The position numbers and the translations under genes are program-made. A stretch of 64,000 nt of DNA from Pseudomonas sp. ACM7 (GTDB lineage Bacteria > Pseudomonadota > Gammaproteobacteria > Pseudomonadales > Pseudomonadaceae): the NCBI RefSeq assembly GCF_004136015.1, contig NZ_CP024866.1, positions 3,301,650-3,365,649 on the forward strand, in the 5' to 3' direction. Below the pieces are notes generated by a model. It had not been told where the DNA came from. It made no database searches and worked only from the letters and a program-made list of their open reading frames with translations. Position 1 is the first letter of the stretch; every line of letters begins with the position of its first letter. This document shows, one piece after another, positions 17,370 through 28,277 of this stretch.

Positions 17370-17390
17370 AGCCCGGCTGAGGGCCGGGCT
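17370..17390 (-). terminator. Terminator/attenuator after rpsU
   Basis: On the minus strand AGCCCGGC-CCTCA-GCCGGGCT followed by AAT forms a stable hairpin 30 bases after the rpsU stop. The macromolecular synthesis operon of enterics has an attenuator at this position, which lets rpsU be made in excess over dnaG and rpoD. Confidence 0.7.
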
Positions 17391-17420
17391 TGGCAGAAGC
17401 TTGCTACGAACGTCTGTGTA

Positions 17421-17636
17421 TTAGTACAGACGAACCGCGCGGCGCTGTTCGCGCTGAACTTTCTTGGCGTGACGCTTAACAGCGGCTGCTGCTTTGCGCT
17501 TACGCTCAGAAGTAGGCTTCTCGTAGAATTCGCGGCTACGAACTTCAGCCAGTACACCGGCTTTTTCGCAGGAGCGCTTGAAACGACGCAGAGCTACGTC
17601 GAAGGGTTCGTTCTCTTTTACTTTGACGGCTGGCAT
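17421..17636 (-). CDS. rpsU: 30S ribosomal protein bS21 (71 aa)
   Basis: The small basic protein ([20 protein letters not shown] ... [18 protein letters not shown]) matches bS21, which helps mRNA selection on the 30S subunit. Length 71 is standard. It is the first gene of the rpsU-dnaG-rpoD group and diverges from tsaD; the 199-bp gap between the two holds both promoters. Confidence 0.99.
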
Positions 17637-17835
17637 CCAGAGCTACCTTCATTCATTACCGGGGTCAACATCCTCGTGGCAAAAGAGCACTTGAAGACGT
17701 CGGTTTTTAAGGGTTGCGGATGTTAACTCCTCATCGACCGGAATGCAAAGCCTCTGATCGAAAACCGCTAGTCGGGGCATCCCATGGCGACTATTATGCG
17801 CGCCTTCGAATTCAGCCTAAACAAGGCGCAAACCC

Positions 17836-18861
17836 ATGCTAGTACTGGGATTAGAAACCTCCTGCGACGAAACCGGTGTCGCATTATATGACAGTGAACG
17901 CGGCCTGCTGGCCGACGCGCTGTTCAGCCAGATCGACCTGCACCGCGCCTATGGCGGGGTCGTGCCGGAGCTGGCCTCGCGTGACCACGTCAAACGCATG
18001 CTGCCCTTGATTCGTCAGGTGTTGGCCGAAGCTGACTGTGTGCCGACCGAGATCGACGCCATCTCTTATACCGCGGGTCCTGGCCTGGTCGGTGCCTTGC
18101 TGGTGGGCGCCTCTTGCGCTCAGGCGCTGGCCTTCGCCTGGGGTATTCCGGCGCTGGGTGTGCACCACATGGAAGGTCACCTGCTGGCGCCGATGCTGGA
18201 GTCGCAGCCACCGGAATTCCCGTTCGTCGCTTTGTTGGTGTCTGGCGGTCATACGCAGCTGGTTCAGGTCGACGGGATCGGTCAATACACGCTCTTGGGC
18301 GAGACCCTCGACGATGCCGCCGGTGAAGCTTTTGACAAGACCGCGAAGATGATGGGGCTCAATTATCCGGGTGGTCCGGAAATCGCTCGGCTGGCAGAGC
18401 AAGGGGTTGCAGGACGTTTCACTTTCCCGCGCCCGATGTGCGACCGTCCAGGACTGGCTTTCAGTTTCAGTGGCTTGAAAACCTTCGCCCTGAACACCTG
18501 GCAGCAGAGCGTCAGCGCCGGGGACGACAGCGAGCAAGCCCGTTGCGACATCTCGCTGGCGTTCCAGCAGGCCGTGGTGGAGACTTTGACCATCAAGTGC
18601 AAGCGTGCCCTGAAACAGGCCGGTATGAAGCGTCTGGTGATCGCTGGCGGCGTCAGCGCCAACAAGGCACTGCGTACCTCACTGGAGAAGATGCTCGGCG
18701 ACATGAAGGGCGATGTTTTTTATGCTCGTCCGGAGTTCTGCACCGACAACGGCGCGATGATTGCCTTTGCCGGCTGCCAGCGTTTGCAGGCCGGTCAGCA
18801 TGAAAGCCTGGCAATCAGCGTGCAGGCGCGTTGGCCGATGGAGCAATTGTCGGCGCTGTGA
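17836..18861 (+). CDS. tsaD: tRNA N6-adenosine threonylcarbamoyltransferase TsaD (341 aa)
   Basis: TsaD transfers the threonylcarbamoyl group to A37 of ANN-decoding tRNAs, working with TsaB and TsaE. The start [17 protein letters not shown] and the metal-binding [10 protein letters not shown] motif near residue 111, together with VSGGHTQLV and [11 protein letters not shown], identify it. It is divergent from rpsU, a classical arrangement in proteobacteria. The length is normal. Confidence 0.98.
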   Translation: MLVLGLETSCDETGVALYDSERGLLADALFSQIDLHRAYGGVVPELASRDHVKRMLPLIRQVLAEADCVPTEIDAISYTAGPGLVGALLVGASCAQALAFAWGIPALGVHHMEGHLLAPMLESQPPEFPFVALLVSGGHTQLVQVDGIGQYTLLGETLDDAAGEAFDKTAKMMGLNYPGGPEIARLAEQGVAGRFTFPRPMCDRPGLAFSFSGLKTFALNTWQQSVSAGDDSEQARCDISLAFQQAVVETLTIKCKRALKQAGMKRLVIAGGVSANKALRTSLEKMLGDMKGDVFYARPEFCTDNGAMIAFAGCQRLQAGQHESLAISVQARWPMEQLSAL

Positions 18862-18868
18862 TGATGTG

Positions 18869-18892
18869 CGGGATGAGCCGCGCTCATGCCCG
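18869..18892. terminator. Hairpin between convergent tsaD and plsY
   Basis: CGGGATGAGC faces GCTCATGCCCG around a three-base loop, with one bulge, directly after the tsaD stop codon; a short T-rich stretch follows on the plus strand. It may terminate tsaD transcription and weakly that of plsY. Confidence 0.45.
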
Positions 18893-18896
18893 GTAT

Positions 18897-19466
18897 TTAA
18901 AAATGCCGTTCGCGCCCGGCAAACAGGTCGCGTAGATTGCCCCGATGACGCCAGACGATCAGTCCCGTGAGTGCGCTCATGGGCAGCAGTGCCGCCGGTT
19001 CTTGCCAGGCCAGCAGCGGCAGGGTCAGCGGTGTGGCGATCAAGGCTGCCAGTGAGCTGGTGCGAGTCAGGTAGAACGTCAGCAGCCAGGCACAGACCGC
19101 CAGCAGTGCGGCGGGCGGGTAGAGGCCCAGCAGCATGCCGGCAGCGGTGGCGACACCCTTGCCGCCGCGGAAGCGAAAGTACAACGGGAACAGGTGGCCG
19201 ATGACGGCACAGACGCCGATCCAGGCCTGTTCTTGAAGCGAAAGGCCCGCAACGCCGGCGATCAGTACGGGTAGCAGGCCTTTGAAGAGGTCCCCGATCA
19301 AGGTCAGGACGGCGAGTTTTTTGCCGGCCAGGCGCAACATGTTGGTGGCGCCGGCATTGCCCGAGCCACTCATTCGCGGATCGGGGTTACCGGTCAGGCG
19401 GCTGAGCAAAATGGCGAAGGACAGAGAGCCGAGCAGGTAGGCGAGGGTCGCCAGTAACCAAAACAT
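18897..19466 (-). CDS. plsY: Glycerol-3-phosphate acyltransferase PlsY (189 aa)
   Basis: PlsY is the inner-membrane enzyme that acylates glycerol-3-phosphate from acyl-phosphate, the first step of phospholipid synthesis. The motifs [21 protein letters not shown] and [14 protein letters not shown] are the three conserved active-site loops, placed between about five transmembrane helices. It is divergent from folB. Length 189 is typical. Confidence 0.97.
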   Translation of the reverse strand: MFWLLATLAYLLGSLSFAILLSRLTGNPDPRMSGSGNAGATNMLRLAGKKLAVLTLIGDLFKGLLPVLIAGVAGLSLQEQAWIGVCAVIGHLFPLYFRFRGGKGVATAAGMLLGLYPPAALLAVCAWLLTFYLTRTSSLAALIATPLTLPLLAWQEPAALLPMSALTGLIVWRHRGNLRDLFAGRERHF

Positions 19467-19540
19467 GCTAACTATTCCGGGCGAGGACGCCCTGATTCTA
19501 ACGGCGCATTGCGCCCTTGTCGTGCAGCGGAGAAAAGTGC

Positions 19541-19897
19541 TTGGACAGAGTGTTTATCGAGGGCCTGGAAGTCGACACCGTGATTGGTGCCTACGACTGG
19601 GAGCGAGGCATCCGACAGTGCTTGCGTCTTGATCTGAGCTTCGCCTGGGATAATCGCCCGGCCGCCGCCGGTGATGACCTGACGCTGGCGCTCGATTACG
19701 CCAGTGTGTCGTCGCGAATCCAGGCCTTTGCCGAGCAGGCGCAGTTCCAACTGGTCGAGACGTTCGCCGAGCGTCTGGCTGAAGTGCTGATGAGCGAATT
19801 CAACATCACCTGGATGCGCCTCAAGCTGACCAAGCCAGGCGCCATCCCGGCTGCCACGGGCGGTGTGGGCGTGGAGATCGAGCGCGGATGTCGCTGA
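19541..19897 (+). CDS. folB: Dihydroneopterin aldolase (118 aa), TTG start
   Basis: FolB converts dihydroneopterin to 6-hydroxymethyl-dihydropterin in folate synthesis. [20 protein letters not shown] at the N-terminus, LDYASV and [11 protein letters not shown] are family motifs. I place the start at TTG 19541: GGAG lies 8 bases upstream and homologs begin at this point (M/L-DRVFIEG). The longer frame from TTG 19517 has no such site. The 3' end overlaps folK by 10 bases, so both steps are translationally coupled. Confidence 0.93.
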   Translation: MDRVFIEGLEVDTVIGAYDWERGIRQCLRLDLSFAWDNRPAAAGDDLTLALDYASVSSRIQAFAEQAQFQLVETFAERLAEVLMSEFNITWMRLKLTKPGAIPAATGGVGVEIERGCR

Positions 19898-20406
19898 CTC
19901 AGGTGTTTCTCGGGCTCGGTAGCAATATCGAGCGCGAATCCCATTTGCAGGCTGGCCTGGAAGCCCTGGCAGGTTTCCTCGTGGATATACGCTGCTCGGC
20001 GGTGTTCGAAAGCCAGCCGGTGGGGATCAAGAGCGGGCCGTTCTTCAATTTTGTGGTGTCGGCTTTTACCGATTTGCCGCTGATTGAGCTGGATCGCCGG
20101 TTGAAATTCATCGAGGCGGACAACGGCCGTTATGCGCCGGATCGCAAGGGTTTGCCGCTGGATATCGACGTGCTGCTGTTCGGCGATCTGGTGGGCAACT
20201 TCGATGGCTTGATCCTGCCGCGGGCAGAAATTCTGAAAAATGCCTTCGTTCTGTGGCCGTTGTCGCTGATTGCACCGGATCGCGTGCATCCGGGGGTAGG
20301 CAAGAGTTTTGCGGCTTTGTGGCGCGAGGCACAGATTGATCAAGTGTTGGCGCCGGTGGCGTTCGAGTGGCGCGGTGAGCAGCTGACGCCCTCAGATTTG
20401 CTGTAA
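19888..20406 (+). CDS. folK: 2-amino-4-hydroxy-6-hydroxymethyldihydropteridine pyrophosphokinase (172 aa)
   Basis: HPPK transfers pyrophosphate from ATP to the product of FolB. Motifs VFLGLGSNIERESHLQAGLE, FFNFV and the Asp pair in LPLDIDVLLFGD are those of the ATP/Mg site. It overlaps folB. Directly after the stop lies a REP doublet and then the convergent cca gene. Confidence 0.97.
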   Translation: MSLTQVFLGLGSNIERESHLQAGLEALAGFLVDIRCSAVFESQPVGIKSGPFFNFVVSAFTDLPLIELDRRLKFIEADNGRYAPDRKGLPLDIDVLLFGDLVGNFDGLILPRAEILKNAFVLWPLSLIAPDRVHPGVGKSFAALWREAQIDQVLAPVAFEWRGEQLTPSDLL

Positions 20407-20488
20407 AGCAAAAGATCGCAGCCTTCGGCAGCTTCTACAGGATTGATGTGCGCCCCGTAGGAGCTGCCGAAGGCTGCGATCTTTTGCT
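20407..20488. repeat. REP doublet, AAAAGATCGCAGCC type
   Basis: Two arms, 20407-20438 and 20457-20488, are inverted copies (GCAAAAGATCGCAGCC...AGCTTCTAC and GTAGGAGCTGCC...GATCTTTTGC) differing at one base. Each arm contains its own small palindrome around CTTCGG/CCGAAG. It sits between convergent folK and cca. Confidence 0.9.
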
Positions 20489-20493
20489 CTTGC

Positions 20494-21717
20494 TTAGGCT
20501 TTTTCTTTGTAAGTCTTCAGCACCTTTAGTCGCTCTCGCTTGATCGCCTCGCCCAGCTCCGGCCCTTTGAATCCCTTCTCCAGCAACGGCTGAACTGCCA
20601 CGGTCCGAGCAGCATTCGCCGCCCCCCGCAAATAATCAGCCTGTGGATAACTTCGCTGCTCCAGCCCTTTACGTCCACGCGCGTCCATCTCGCACGCGGC
20701 GATAAATTCCTCGAACCGCTGCGGCCGACGGTAAACGTCGAAACTCTGCAGCAACTCTAGCAACGTCGAAGGCTTCAGCTCCAGGGCGCGATGGCCGTGG
20801 GTGTGATATTCGCCCACCAGCAGAGCCAGTTCCTGACAGTCCTTCGGTGCCTTGAAGCGTTCGTTGACCGCTTTGATCAGCTTCAAGCCCTTGTGCTCGT
20901 GAGCAATGTGTCGCGGCCACTCCTCCTCGGGCGTCAGTCCCTTGCCGAGGTCGTGCAGCAGGCAGGCCCAGCGCACGGTGAGTGATTGTTTGTGCTGCGC
21001 CGCTTGCTCCAGCACGCTCAAGGTGTGCACGCCCGTGTCGATTTCCGGGTGGTGGGCCTCCGGTTGCGGTACGCCGAACAAGGCATCGACTTCCGGCATC
21101 AATACCTTGAGAGCGCCACACTCGCGCAGCACTTCGATGAACACCTGTGGCTGATCTTCCATCAGGGCGCGGGAAATTTCCTTCCAGCTGCGTTCGGCGG
21201 TCAAGGCTTCCAGCTCACCTGACTCGCTGAGTTGGCGCATCAGTTCCAGTGTCTCTGGCGCAACCGTGAAGCCGAGCCCCGCATAACGAGCAGCGAAGCG
21301 GGCAACACGCAAAACCCGGAGCGGATCTTCGGCGAACGCGGGGGAAACGTGACGAAGCAAGCGCGCCTCGAGATCGCGCTGGCCGTGGTAAGGATCGGTC
21401 AGGTTCTGCTGATCGTCTTCGGCCATGGCATTGATGGTCAGGTCACGACGGATCAGGTCTTCTTCGAGGGTGACTTCGGTGCTGGCGTGAAAGGTAAAGC
21501 CGCCGTAACCGCGTCCGCTTTTGCGCTCGGTCCGGGCGAGGGCGTATTCCTCACCGCTTTTGGGGTGAAGAAACACCGGGAAGTCCGCGCCCACCGGGCG
21601 AAAGCCCTTGGCGAGCATTTCTTCCGTGGTGGCGCCAACCACAACCCAGTCGATGTCGGTGACAGGCTTGCCCAGCAGGCGATCACGTACCGCGCCGCCG
21701 ACTTTATAAATCTGCAT
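20494..21717 (-). CDS. cca: CCA-adding tRNA nucleotidyltransferase (407 aa)
   Basis: The enzyme adds or repairs CCA at tRNA 3' ends. The N-terminal class II nucleotidyltransferase motif is [20 protein letters not shown] (catalytic Asp pair), followed by [12 protein letters not shown], the [10 protein letters not shown] motif and a C-terminal HD domain ([12 protein letters not shown] and LLHDLGKG) with metal-dependent phosphatase character, as in the E. coli type. The length is normal. It runs leftward toward folK. Confidence 0.97.
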   Translation of the reverse strand: MQIYKVGGAVRDRLLGKPVTDIDWVVVGATTEEMLAKGFRPVGADFPVFLHPKSGEEYALARTERKSGRGYGGFTFHASTEVTLEEDLIRRDLTINAMAEDDQQNLTDPYHGQRDLEARLLRHVSPAFAEDPLRVLRVARFAARYAGLGFTVAPETLELMRQLSESGELEALTAERSWKEISRALMEDQPQVFIEVLRECGALKVLMPEVDALFGVPQPEAHHPEIDTGVHTLSVLEQAAQHKQSLTVRWACLLHDLGKGLTPEEEWPRHIAHEHKGLKLIKAVNERFKAPKDCQELALLVGEYHTHGHRALELKPSTLLELLQSFDVYRRPQRFEEFIAACEMDARGRKGLEQRSYPQADYLRGAANAARTVAVQPLLEKGFKGPELGEAIKRERLKVLKTYKEKA

Positions 21718-21780
21718 AAAAAACCTCCGTTAGCCCGACAGAATAACCTTTGCGTCGAACCTCCGGAGGCAGAAACAGGA

Positions 21781-23343
21781 TCAAAGATGGATGACAGCCA
21801 GGTCCAGTCGGCCGTAATCCCCCTCGGCGTGTTCACCTCTGGGTGGGACATGATGGACTTTCATCACCTGGTCGCCTTGCAGGGTTTCCAGGTGAATGTC
21901 GAAGCCCCAGAGGCGGTGCAGGTGTTTGAGCACTTCCTCGGTGGACTCGCCCAGCGGTTTGCGGTCGTGTTGCTGGTGACGCAAGGTCAGCGAGCGGTCA
22001 CCACGCCGGTCGATGCTGTAGATCTGCACGTTGGGTTCACGATTGCCGAGGTTGTATTGCGCCGCCAGGGTTTCACGGATGATGCGGTAGCCACCTTCGT
22101 CATGAATGGCCGGGACCAGCAGATCGTCCTTCTGGTCGTCATCAAGAATGCTGAACAACTTCAGGTCACGGATCACCTGGGGTGACAGGTACTGCAGGAT
22201 GAAACTCTCATCCTTGAAGCTGCTCATGGCGAACTTGATGCTCGACAGCCAGTCGGTGCCGGCAATCTCAGGGAACCAGCGGTAGTCCTCTTCGGTAGGG
22301 TGTTCACACATGCGGCGAATGTCCCGGTACATGGCAAAACCCAGGGTGTAGGGGTTGATGCCGTTGTAGTAGGGGCTGTCGAAGCCGGGTTGATAGACCA
22401 CGCTGGTGTGGGACGTCAGAAACTCCATCATGAAGCCGTCGGTTACCAGGCCTTCGTCATACAGGTCGTTCATCAGGGTGTAATGCCAGAACGTGGCCCA
22501 CCCTTCGTTCATCACCTGCGTCTGACGCTGTGGATAAAAATACTGAGCGATCTTGCGCACGATCCGCACGATTTCCCGCTGCCATGGCTCCAGCAGTGGT
22601 GCGTGTTTTTCGATGAAGTAGAGGATATTTTCCTGAGGTTCGGCGGGGAAGCGTGCGTTGTCCTTGTCGCTGTACTTGTCCGCACCTTTTGGAATGGTCC
22701 GCCACAGATCGTTGATCTGTTTCTGCAAATGCTCTTCCCGATCCTTTTGCCGGCGACGTTCTTCTTCGGCGGAAATCGGATATGGGCGTTTGTAGCGATC
22801 GACCCCGTAGTTCATCAGGGCGTGGCAGGAATCCAGCAGGTCTTCGACCGCGTCGATACCGTGGCGCTCTTCGCACTGCATGATGTATTGCTTGGCGAAG
22901 ACCAGGTAATCGATGATCGAACTGGCGTCAGTCCAGGTGCGGAACAGGTAGTTGCCTTTGAAAAAGCTGTTATGTCCGTAGCAGGCATGGGCGACGACCA
23001 AAGCCTGCATGCAGATGGTGTTTTCTTCCATCAAATAGGCAATGCAGGGGTCCGAGTTGATCACGATCTCGTAGGCCAACCCCATCTGCCCACGGCTGTA
23101 GGATTTTTCGGTGCTGAGGAAGTGTTTGCCATAGGACCAATGGTGATAACCCAGCGGCATGCCGACGGAGGCGTAGGCGTCCATCATCTGCTCGGCGGTG
23201 ATCACTTCGATCTGGTTAGGGTAAGTATCGAGCGCGTAGCGAGCCGCCAGACGACTGATTTCTTTGTCGTAGGCCTGAATCAGCTCGAACGTCCATTCGG
23301 AGCCGGTGGAAATGGGTTGGCGCTTCTGCTCTTTGGCGGTCAT
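21781..23343 (-). CDS. ycgB: SpoVR family protein (520 aa)
   Basis: The full-length SpoVR/YcgB family is recognised by [62 protein letters not shown] and [10 protein letters not shown]. The biochemical function is not known; the family is linked to spore cortex formation in Bacillus and to stress or stationary phase in enterics. Conserved His, Glu and Cys residues suggest a metal site. The start overlaps the yeaH stop by 4 bases (ATGA), and the yeaG-yeaH-ycgB grouping is conserved in proteobacteria. Confidence 0.95.
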   Translation of the reverse strand: MTAKEQKRQPISTGSEWTFELIQAYDKEISRLAARYALDTYPNQIEVITAEQMMDAYASVGMPLGYHHWSYGKHFLSTEKSYSRGQMGLAYEIVINSDPCIAYLMEENTICMQALVVAHACYGHNSFFKGNYLFRTWTDASSIIDYLVFAKQYIMQCEERHGIDAVEDLLDSCHALMNYGVDRYKRPYPISAEEERRRQKDREEHLQKQINDLWRTIPKGADKYSDKDNARFPAEPQENILYFIEKHAPLLEPWQREIVRIVRKIAQYFYPQRQTQVMNEGWATFWHYTLMNDLYDEGLVTDGFMMEFLTSHTSVVYQPGFDSPYYNGINPYTLGFAMYRDIRRMCEHPTEEDYRWFPEIAGTDWLSSIKFAMSSFKDESFILQYLSPQVIRDLKLFSILDDDQKDDLLVPAIHDEGGYRIIRETLAAQYNLGNREPNVQIYSIDRRGDRSLTLRHQQHDRKPLGESTEEVLKHLHRLWGFDIHLETLQGDQVMKVHHVPPRGEHAEGDYGRLDLAVIHL

Positions 23344-24611
23344 GTCACTAACCTGCGCTGGAAGAGTTCACGGAAGACCGGATAGATATCCCCGGCCGAG
23401 ACCAGTTGTTGCTGGGCAAAAGTATCAGAGAAGGCTTCGGCGATGCGTTCATATTCGAACCACAAGGCCTGATGTTCGCGCGGGGTGATCTCAACGTAAG
23501 TGTAGTACTGCACGAACGGCATGATCTGGTTGATCAATATGTCGCGGCAGATTGGCGAGTCGTCGTTCCAGTTATCGCCGTCGGAGGCCTGGGCGGCATA
23601 GATGTTCCACTCATTGCTCGGATAGCGTTCGGCCATGATCTCCTGCATCAGTTTCAAGGCGCTGGAAACGATGGTGCCGCCAGTTTCCCGGGAGTAGAAA
23701 AACTCTTCTTCGTCCACTTCCCGGGCACTGGTGTGGTGGCGGATGAACACGACGTCGATCTTGTCGTAGTTACGCTTGAGAAACAGGTACAGCAGGATAA
23801 AGAAGCGCTTGGCGATGTCCTTGGTCGCTTGGGTCATGGAACCGGACACGTCCATCAGGCAGAACATCACCGCCTTGGAACTGGGGTTGGGTTGCTTGAT
23901 GAGCAGGTTGTACTTGAGGTCGAAGGTGTCGAGAAACGGTACGCGATGGATGCGCGCACTGAGTTTTTCGATTTCTGCTTCGACTTCCTGAATATCGCCG
24001 AAGTTGTCTGGCTCATCACGCTTGAGTCGTAGCAGTTCTTCTTTGGCTTCGCGCAATTTTGCCCGGCTGCTGCCAGACAGGGCGATTCGCCGTGCATGGG
24101 CCGAGCGCAGGGTGCGGATGATGTTGATCCGCGACGGATTGCCCTCGTTACTGATCCCGGCACGAACGGTCTTGAAGGTGTCGGTGCCGGTCAGGTTACG
24201 TTTGACCAGGTTCGGCAGCTCAAGGTCCTCGAACATGAATTCGAGGAATTCCTCCTGGGTGATCTGGAAGACGAATTCGTCCATCCCTTCGCCCGAGTTG
24301 CCGGCCTTGCCGGGGCCTCTGCCACCGCCACCTCCGGGCGGGCGGGCAATGTGCTCGCCGCTGGTGAATTCCTTGTTGCCCGGGTGCACGACGGTCTGCT
24401 TGCCACCGCGACCGTGGTGAAGCACCGGCTCGTCAATGTCGCGACCGGGGATGCTGATCTGTTCACCGTGCTCCATATCGGTAATGGAGCGCCGGCTGAC
24501 CGCCTCTTCGACAGCCTTTTTGATGTGATCACGGTAACGCCGCAGAAACCGCTGACGGTTCACCGTGCTCTTGTTCTTGCCATTGAGACGTCGGTCGATC
24601 ACATAGCTCAT
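23340..24611 (-). CDS. yeaH: DUF444 family protein YeaH (423 aa)
   Basis: The N-terminus ([20 protein letters not shown]) and the arginine-rich start are typical of the DUF444 family. A Gly-rich segment (residues about 85-105, [12 protein letters not shown]) precedes a von Willebrand A-like domain with the MIDAS sequence [18 protein letters not shown] near residue 250. YeaH works with the PrkA/YeaG kinase under stress and nitrogen limitation in E. coli. It is coupled to the SpoVR gene by a 4-base overlap and separated from prkA by 202 bp carrying a hairpin. Confidence 0.95.
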   Translation of the reverse strand: MSYVIDRRLNGKNKSTVNRQRFLRRYRDHIKKAVEEAVSRRSITDMEHGEQISIPGRDIDEPVLHHGRGGKQTVVHPGNKEFTSGEHIARPPGGGGGRGPGKAGNSGEGMDEFVFQITQEEFLEFMFEDLELPNLVKRNLTGTDTFKTVRAGISNEGNPSRINIIRTLRSAHARRIALSGSSRAKLREAKEELLRLKRDEPDNFGDIQEVEAEIEKLSARIHRVPFLDTFDLKYNLLIKQPNPSSKAVMFCLMDVSGSMTQATKDIAKRFFILLYLFLKRNYDKIDVVFIRHHTSAREVDEEEFFYSRETGGTIVSSALKLMQEIMAERYPSNEWNIYAAQASDGDNWNDDSPICRDILINQIMPFVQYYTYVEITPREHQALWFEYERIAEAFSDTFAQQQLVSAGDIYPVFRELFQRRLVT

Positions 24612-24741
24612 GACTGCTCCTTAGAAGCTGTCCTGAAAGGGGCGAGCGGTTATGCAGCATCGACGGTGCCAAGGGATGTTCACGCTCCCCCAAGCGCTTT
24701 TGGACGCTGCCTGAACCTCGCTACCGACTTTCGAACACCTT

Positions 24742-24783
24742 CCAGAGGTCTGTGTAACAGAAAATGCGTACACAGGCCTCTGG
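24742..24783 (-). other. Long hairpin in the prkA-yeaH intergenic region
   Basis: Arms CCAGAGGTCTGTGTA (24742-24756) and TACACAGGCCTCTGG (24769-24783) pair along 15 positions with a single mismatch that becomes a G-U or A-C pair depending on strand; the loop is 12 bases. No T run follows, so it may be an RNA-processing or stability element that sets the ratio of PrkA to YeaH/SpoVR rather than a terminator. Confidence 0.6.
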
Positions 24784-24813
24784 CTGACGACAACCGGTCT
24801 GACCGGCAGCGGG

Positions 24814-26736
24814 TTATTGTGATTTTCTGACCCGCAGATACCACTCGGACAGCAGTCGTACCTGTTTGTCGGTGTAGCCCCGCTCGACCATCCGTGTGAC
24901 GAAGTCGTTGTGCTTCTGCTGGTCCTCTTTGCTGGCCTTGGCATTGAAACTGATGACTGGCAGGAGGTCCTCGGTGTTGGAGAACATTTTCTTCTCGATG
25001 ACCACCCGCAGTTTTTCGTAGCTGAGCCAGGTCGGGTTCTTGCCGTTGTTATTGGCCCGGGCGCGCAGTACGAAGTTGACGATTTCATTGCGGAAATCCT
25101 TCGGATTACTGATGCCGGCCGGTTTTTCGATTTTCTCCAGTTCTTCGTTCAGCGCTACGCGGTTGAGGATCTCGCCGGTTTCCGGGTCGCGGTATTCCTG
25201 GTCCTGGATCCAGAAGTCGGCGTACAGCACATAACGATCGAAGATGTTCTGGCCGTACTCGCTGTAAGACTCGAGGTAGGCGGTCTGGATTTCCTTGCCG
25301 ATGAACTCGATATAACGCGGTGCCAGGTACTCCTTGAGGAAGCGCAGATAGCGTTCGCGGGTTTCCGCCTGGAATTGTTCCTGTTCGATCTGTTGTTCCA
25401 GCACGTAAAGCAAGTGCACCGGGTTGGCAGCGATTTCGTGCGGATCAAAGTTGAACACCTTCGACAGGATCTTGAACGCGAAGCGGGTCGACAGGCCGTT
25501 CATGCCTTCGTCGACACCCGCGTTGTCGCGGTATTCCTGGATCGACTTGGCCTTCGGATCGGTGTCCTTGAGGTTTTCGCCGTCATACACGCGCATTTTG
25601 GAGTAGATGTTGGAGTTTTCCGGCTCTTTCAGTCGCGAGAGTACGGTGAACTGGGCAAGCATCTTCAGGGTGTCAGGCGCGCAGTGAGCCTTGGCCAGGG
25701 AGCTGTTGAACAAGAGCTTGTCGTAGATCTTCACTTCGTCGCTGACCCGCAGGCAGTACGGCACTTTGACGATGTAGATCCGGTCGATGAAGGCTTCGTT
25801 GTTCTTGTTGTTGCGGAAGGTGTGCCATTCCGATTCGTTGGAGTGGGCCAGCAGGATCCCGGTAAACGGAATCGCCCCCAGACCTTCGGTACTGTTGTAG
25901 TTGCCTTCCTGAGTGGCCGTCAGCAGTGGGTGCAGCACCTTGATCGGTGCCTTGAACATTTCGACGAATTCCATCAGGCCTTGGTTGGCCCGGCACAGTG
26001 CGCCCGAGTAGCTGTAGGCGTCGGCGTCGTTCTGCGGGAATTCTTCGAGTTTGCGGATATCGACCTTGCCCACCAGCGCCGAGATGTCCTGGTTGTTTTC
26101 ATCTCCCGGCTCGGTTTTGGCCACGGCGATCTGGTTGAGGATCGACGGATAGAGCTTCACCACGCGGAACTGGCTGATGTCGCCGCCGAATTCGGCGAGG
26201 CGTTTGGTCGCCCATGGCGACATGATGGTGTTGAGGTAGCGCCGTGGAATGCCGAAGTCTTCCTCGAGGATCGCGCCATCTTCGGTGGCGTTGAACAGAC
26301 CCAGAGGTGATTCGAATACCGGCGAGCCCTTGATCGCGTAGAAGGGCACTTTTTCGATCAGCTGTTTCAGCTTCTCGGCCAGGGATGATTTACCGCCACC
26401 CACAGGGCCGAGCAAATAGAGAATCTGTTTCTTCTCTTCCAGGCCCTGAGCGGCATGGCGGAAATACGACACGATCTGGTCAATGCATTCTTCCATCCCG
26501 TGGAAGTCTTCAAAGGCCGGATAGCGGCGGATCACCTTGTTGGAAAAGATTCGCGACAGCCTCGAGTTGGCCGAGGTGTCGAGGAGCTCCGGTTCACCGA
26601 TGGCCAGTAACAGACGCTCGGCGGCGGAGGCGTAGGCGCTGCGGTCGCTTTTGCACAGCTCCAGATACTCTTGCAGCGAGAGTTCTTCCTGGCGTGTGGA
26701 CTCGAAGCGTTGTTGGAAGTGGCTAAAGATACTCAT
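24814..26736 (-). CDS. prkA: PrkA-type serine protein kinase YeaG (640 aa)
   Basis: The N-terminal AAA domain has Walker A LLGPVGGGKSSLAEKLKQ near residue 108, and a C-terminal PrkA kinase-like domain follows. The family (PrkA/YeaG) is induced by stress and starvation. Length 640 matches E. coli YeaG. It heads the prkA-yeaH-spoVR group. The 296 bp upstream separate it from glpE and should contain its promoter; I saw no clear sigma-54 or sigma-S motif by eye. Confidence 0.97.
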   Translation of the reverse strand: MSIFSHFQQRFESTRQEELSLQEYLELCKSDRSAYASAAERLLLAIGEPELLDTSANSRLSRIFSNKVIRRYPAFEDFHGMEECIDQIVSYFRHAAQGLEEKKQILYLLGPVGGGKSSLAEKLKQLIEKVPFYAIKGSPVFESPLGLFNATEDGAILEEDFGIPRRYLNTIMSPWATKRLAEFGGDISQFRVVKLYPSILNQIAVAKTEPGDENNQDISALVGKVDIRKLEEFPQNDADAYSYSGALCRANQGLMEFVEMFKAPIKVLHPLLTATQEGNYNSTEGLGAIPFTGILLAHSNESEWHTFRNNKNNEAFIDRIYIVKVPYCLRVSDEVKIYDKLLFNSSLAKAHCAPDTLKMLAQFTVLSRLKEPENSNIYSKMRVYDGENLKDTDPKAKSIQEYRDNAGVDEGMNGLSTRFAFKILSKVFNFDPHEIAANPVHLLYVLEQQIEQEQFQAETRERYLRFLKEYLAPRYIEFIGKEIQTAYLESYSEYGQNIFDRYVLYADFWIQDQEYRDPETGEILNRVALNEELEKIEKPAGISNPKDFRNEIVNFVLRARANNNGKNPTWLSYEKLRVVIEKKMFSNTEDLLPVISFNAKASKEDQQKHNDFVTRMVERGYTDKQVRLLSEWYLRVRKSQ

Positions 26737-27032
26737 GACGTCACCTCGCTCGATACGTGGAGCCGACGCCGGATCATTCAGTCGATGCTGGCAGCGACCG
26801 AATATGCAGTCGCTGTTTACCCCCCAGAACTCTTTCGAAGCTGACTGCCCCGAAAGCTACTCCCGATGACCCGCGCGCCGGTGTACCGGCTCTCCCCTGT
26901 TTTGGATGGCCTGCGCTTAAGGATAGTTGGGAATTCGGGAGGTAAAGGCGAGATACGTAATTAGTTGTGGCAGACCGTTCGTCTGCTACCGCGCGAGCCC
27001 GCGGGGAGCGGGGCTTGCGCGTTACAAAAAAA

Positions 27033-27362
27033 TTATTCGGAAGTGCCTTGCGCCGTTTCCGAAGGGTAAGTCGTACGCCACAGCTCAAAACCGCCATCCA
27101 TGCTGTAGACGTCGGAGAAGCCCTGACTAATGAGGTACGCAGCGGCACTCTGGCTGGAATTGCCGTGGTAGCAGACGACCACAGTCGGTGCGTCGAGGTC
27201 GGCAGCGCGGATGAAATCCGAGATGGAGTGGTTATCCAGATGCTTCGAGCCGGCGATGTGCAGCGCGGCAAAGGTTGCTGGGTCGCGAACATCGACCACC
27301 ACCGCGCCTTGTTCGCGCAGGGCCTGGGCCTGTTCTGGGGGGATACGTTTGAATTCGCTCAT
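27033..27362 (-). CDS. glpE: Thiosulfate sulfurtransferase GlpE (109 aa)
   Basis: A single rhodanese domain with active-site loop [16 protein letters not shown] (Cys near residue 65) transfers sulfur from thiosulfate to cyanide or thiols. The short length is characteristic of GlpE. It follows apaH after 33 bp and is probably the last gene of the lptD-surA-pdxA-rsmA-apaG-apaH cluster. Confidence 0.95.
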   Translation of the reverse strand: MSEFKRIPPEQAQALREQGAVVVDVRDPATFAALHIAGSKHLDNHSISDFIRAADLDAPTVVVCYHGNSSQSAAAYLISQGFSDVYSMDGGFELWRTTYPSETAQGTSE

Positions 27363-27395
27363 GGCGGGCTCCTGTGGCTCGGCTGAAAGCGCAGT

Positions 27396-28277
27396 CTAGC
27401 GCGGGGCGCTTGCTGACGATGGTTCGGGGATAAGTGCGGCGACTGGCGGCAGGACAAGGCCATGCTCGTCGCATTTGCAAGACAGGCGTTCACCGCTGTC
27501 GACATTCATGAGGGTCAGGGCGCCACCCCAAACACAGCCGGTGTCGAGGGCCGAGATGCCCGGCTCTTTGCATTGGCCTTCCAGAGCGGCCCAGTGGCCG
27601 AAGATGATCTTCAGGCCCTTGGTCTTGCGCTCTTTGTGCTGAAACCAGGGTTTGTAGCCCGGTGGCGCATTGTCGAGGCCTTCCTTGCTTTTGAGGTCAA
27701 GCTTGCCCTCGGCGGTACAAAACCGCATGCGGGTGAAATAGTTGGTGATCACCCGCAGGCGTGTCACGCCTTTGAGATCGTTGTCCCATTTCGCCGGATC
27801 GTTGCCGTACATGCCATCGAGGTAGGGCGGCAACAGGTTGTCATCGCGCAATGCCGTCTCGACTTCGGCGGCATACTTCAAGGCCTTGCGCAGTGACCAC
27901 TGGGGCGGAATACCAGCATGTACCAGGGCGACATCGCGCTGTTCGTCGTAGTGCATGAGCTTTTGCTGACGCAGCCACTCCAGCAGTTCCGCGCAATCGG
28001 GCGCTGCGAGAATCTCGAGCAGGGTGTCGGACTTCTTCAAGCGTTCGATGTTTTTCCCGGCAGCCAGCAAGTGCAGGTCATGGTTGCCGAGCACGCACAC
28101 CAGCGATTCGCGGATGCTATAGAGGAAGCGCAAGGTGTCCAGAGACTGCGGACCACGGTTGACCAGATCGCCGACCAGCCACAGACGATCCCGTGTCGGG
28201 TCGAAGGCGACTTGCTTGAGCAGACATTGCAATGCTTGAAGGCAGCCTTGCAGATCGCCGACGGCGTACGTTGCCAT
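27396..28277 (-). CDS. apaH: Symmetrical diadenosine tetraphosphatase (293 aa)
   Basis: ApaH splits Ap4A into two ADP and also removes Np4 caps from RNA. The phosphoesterase motifs [13 protein letters not shown] and GNHDLHL lie near residues 7, 35 and 63. The start overlaps the apaG stop by one base (TGATG), so it is coupled to apaG. The order surA-pdxA-rsmA-apaG-apaH is the same as in E. coli. Confidence 0.98.
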   Translation of the reverse strand: MATYAVGDLQGCLQALQCLLKQVAFDPTRDRLWLVGDLVNRGPQSLDTLRFLYSIRESLVCVLGNHDLHLLAAGKNIERLKKSDTLLEILAAPDCAELLEWLRQQKLMHYDEQRDVALVHAGIPPQWSLRKALKYAAEVETALRDDNLLPPYLDGMYGNDPAKWDNDLKGVTRLRVITNYFTRMRFCTAEGKLDLKSKEGLDNAPPGYKPWFQHKERKTKGLKIIFGHWAALEGQCKEPGISALDTGCVWGGALTLMNVDSGERLSCKCDEHGLVLPPVAALIPEPSSASAPR

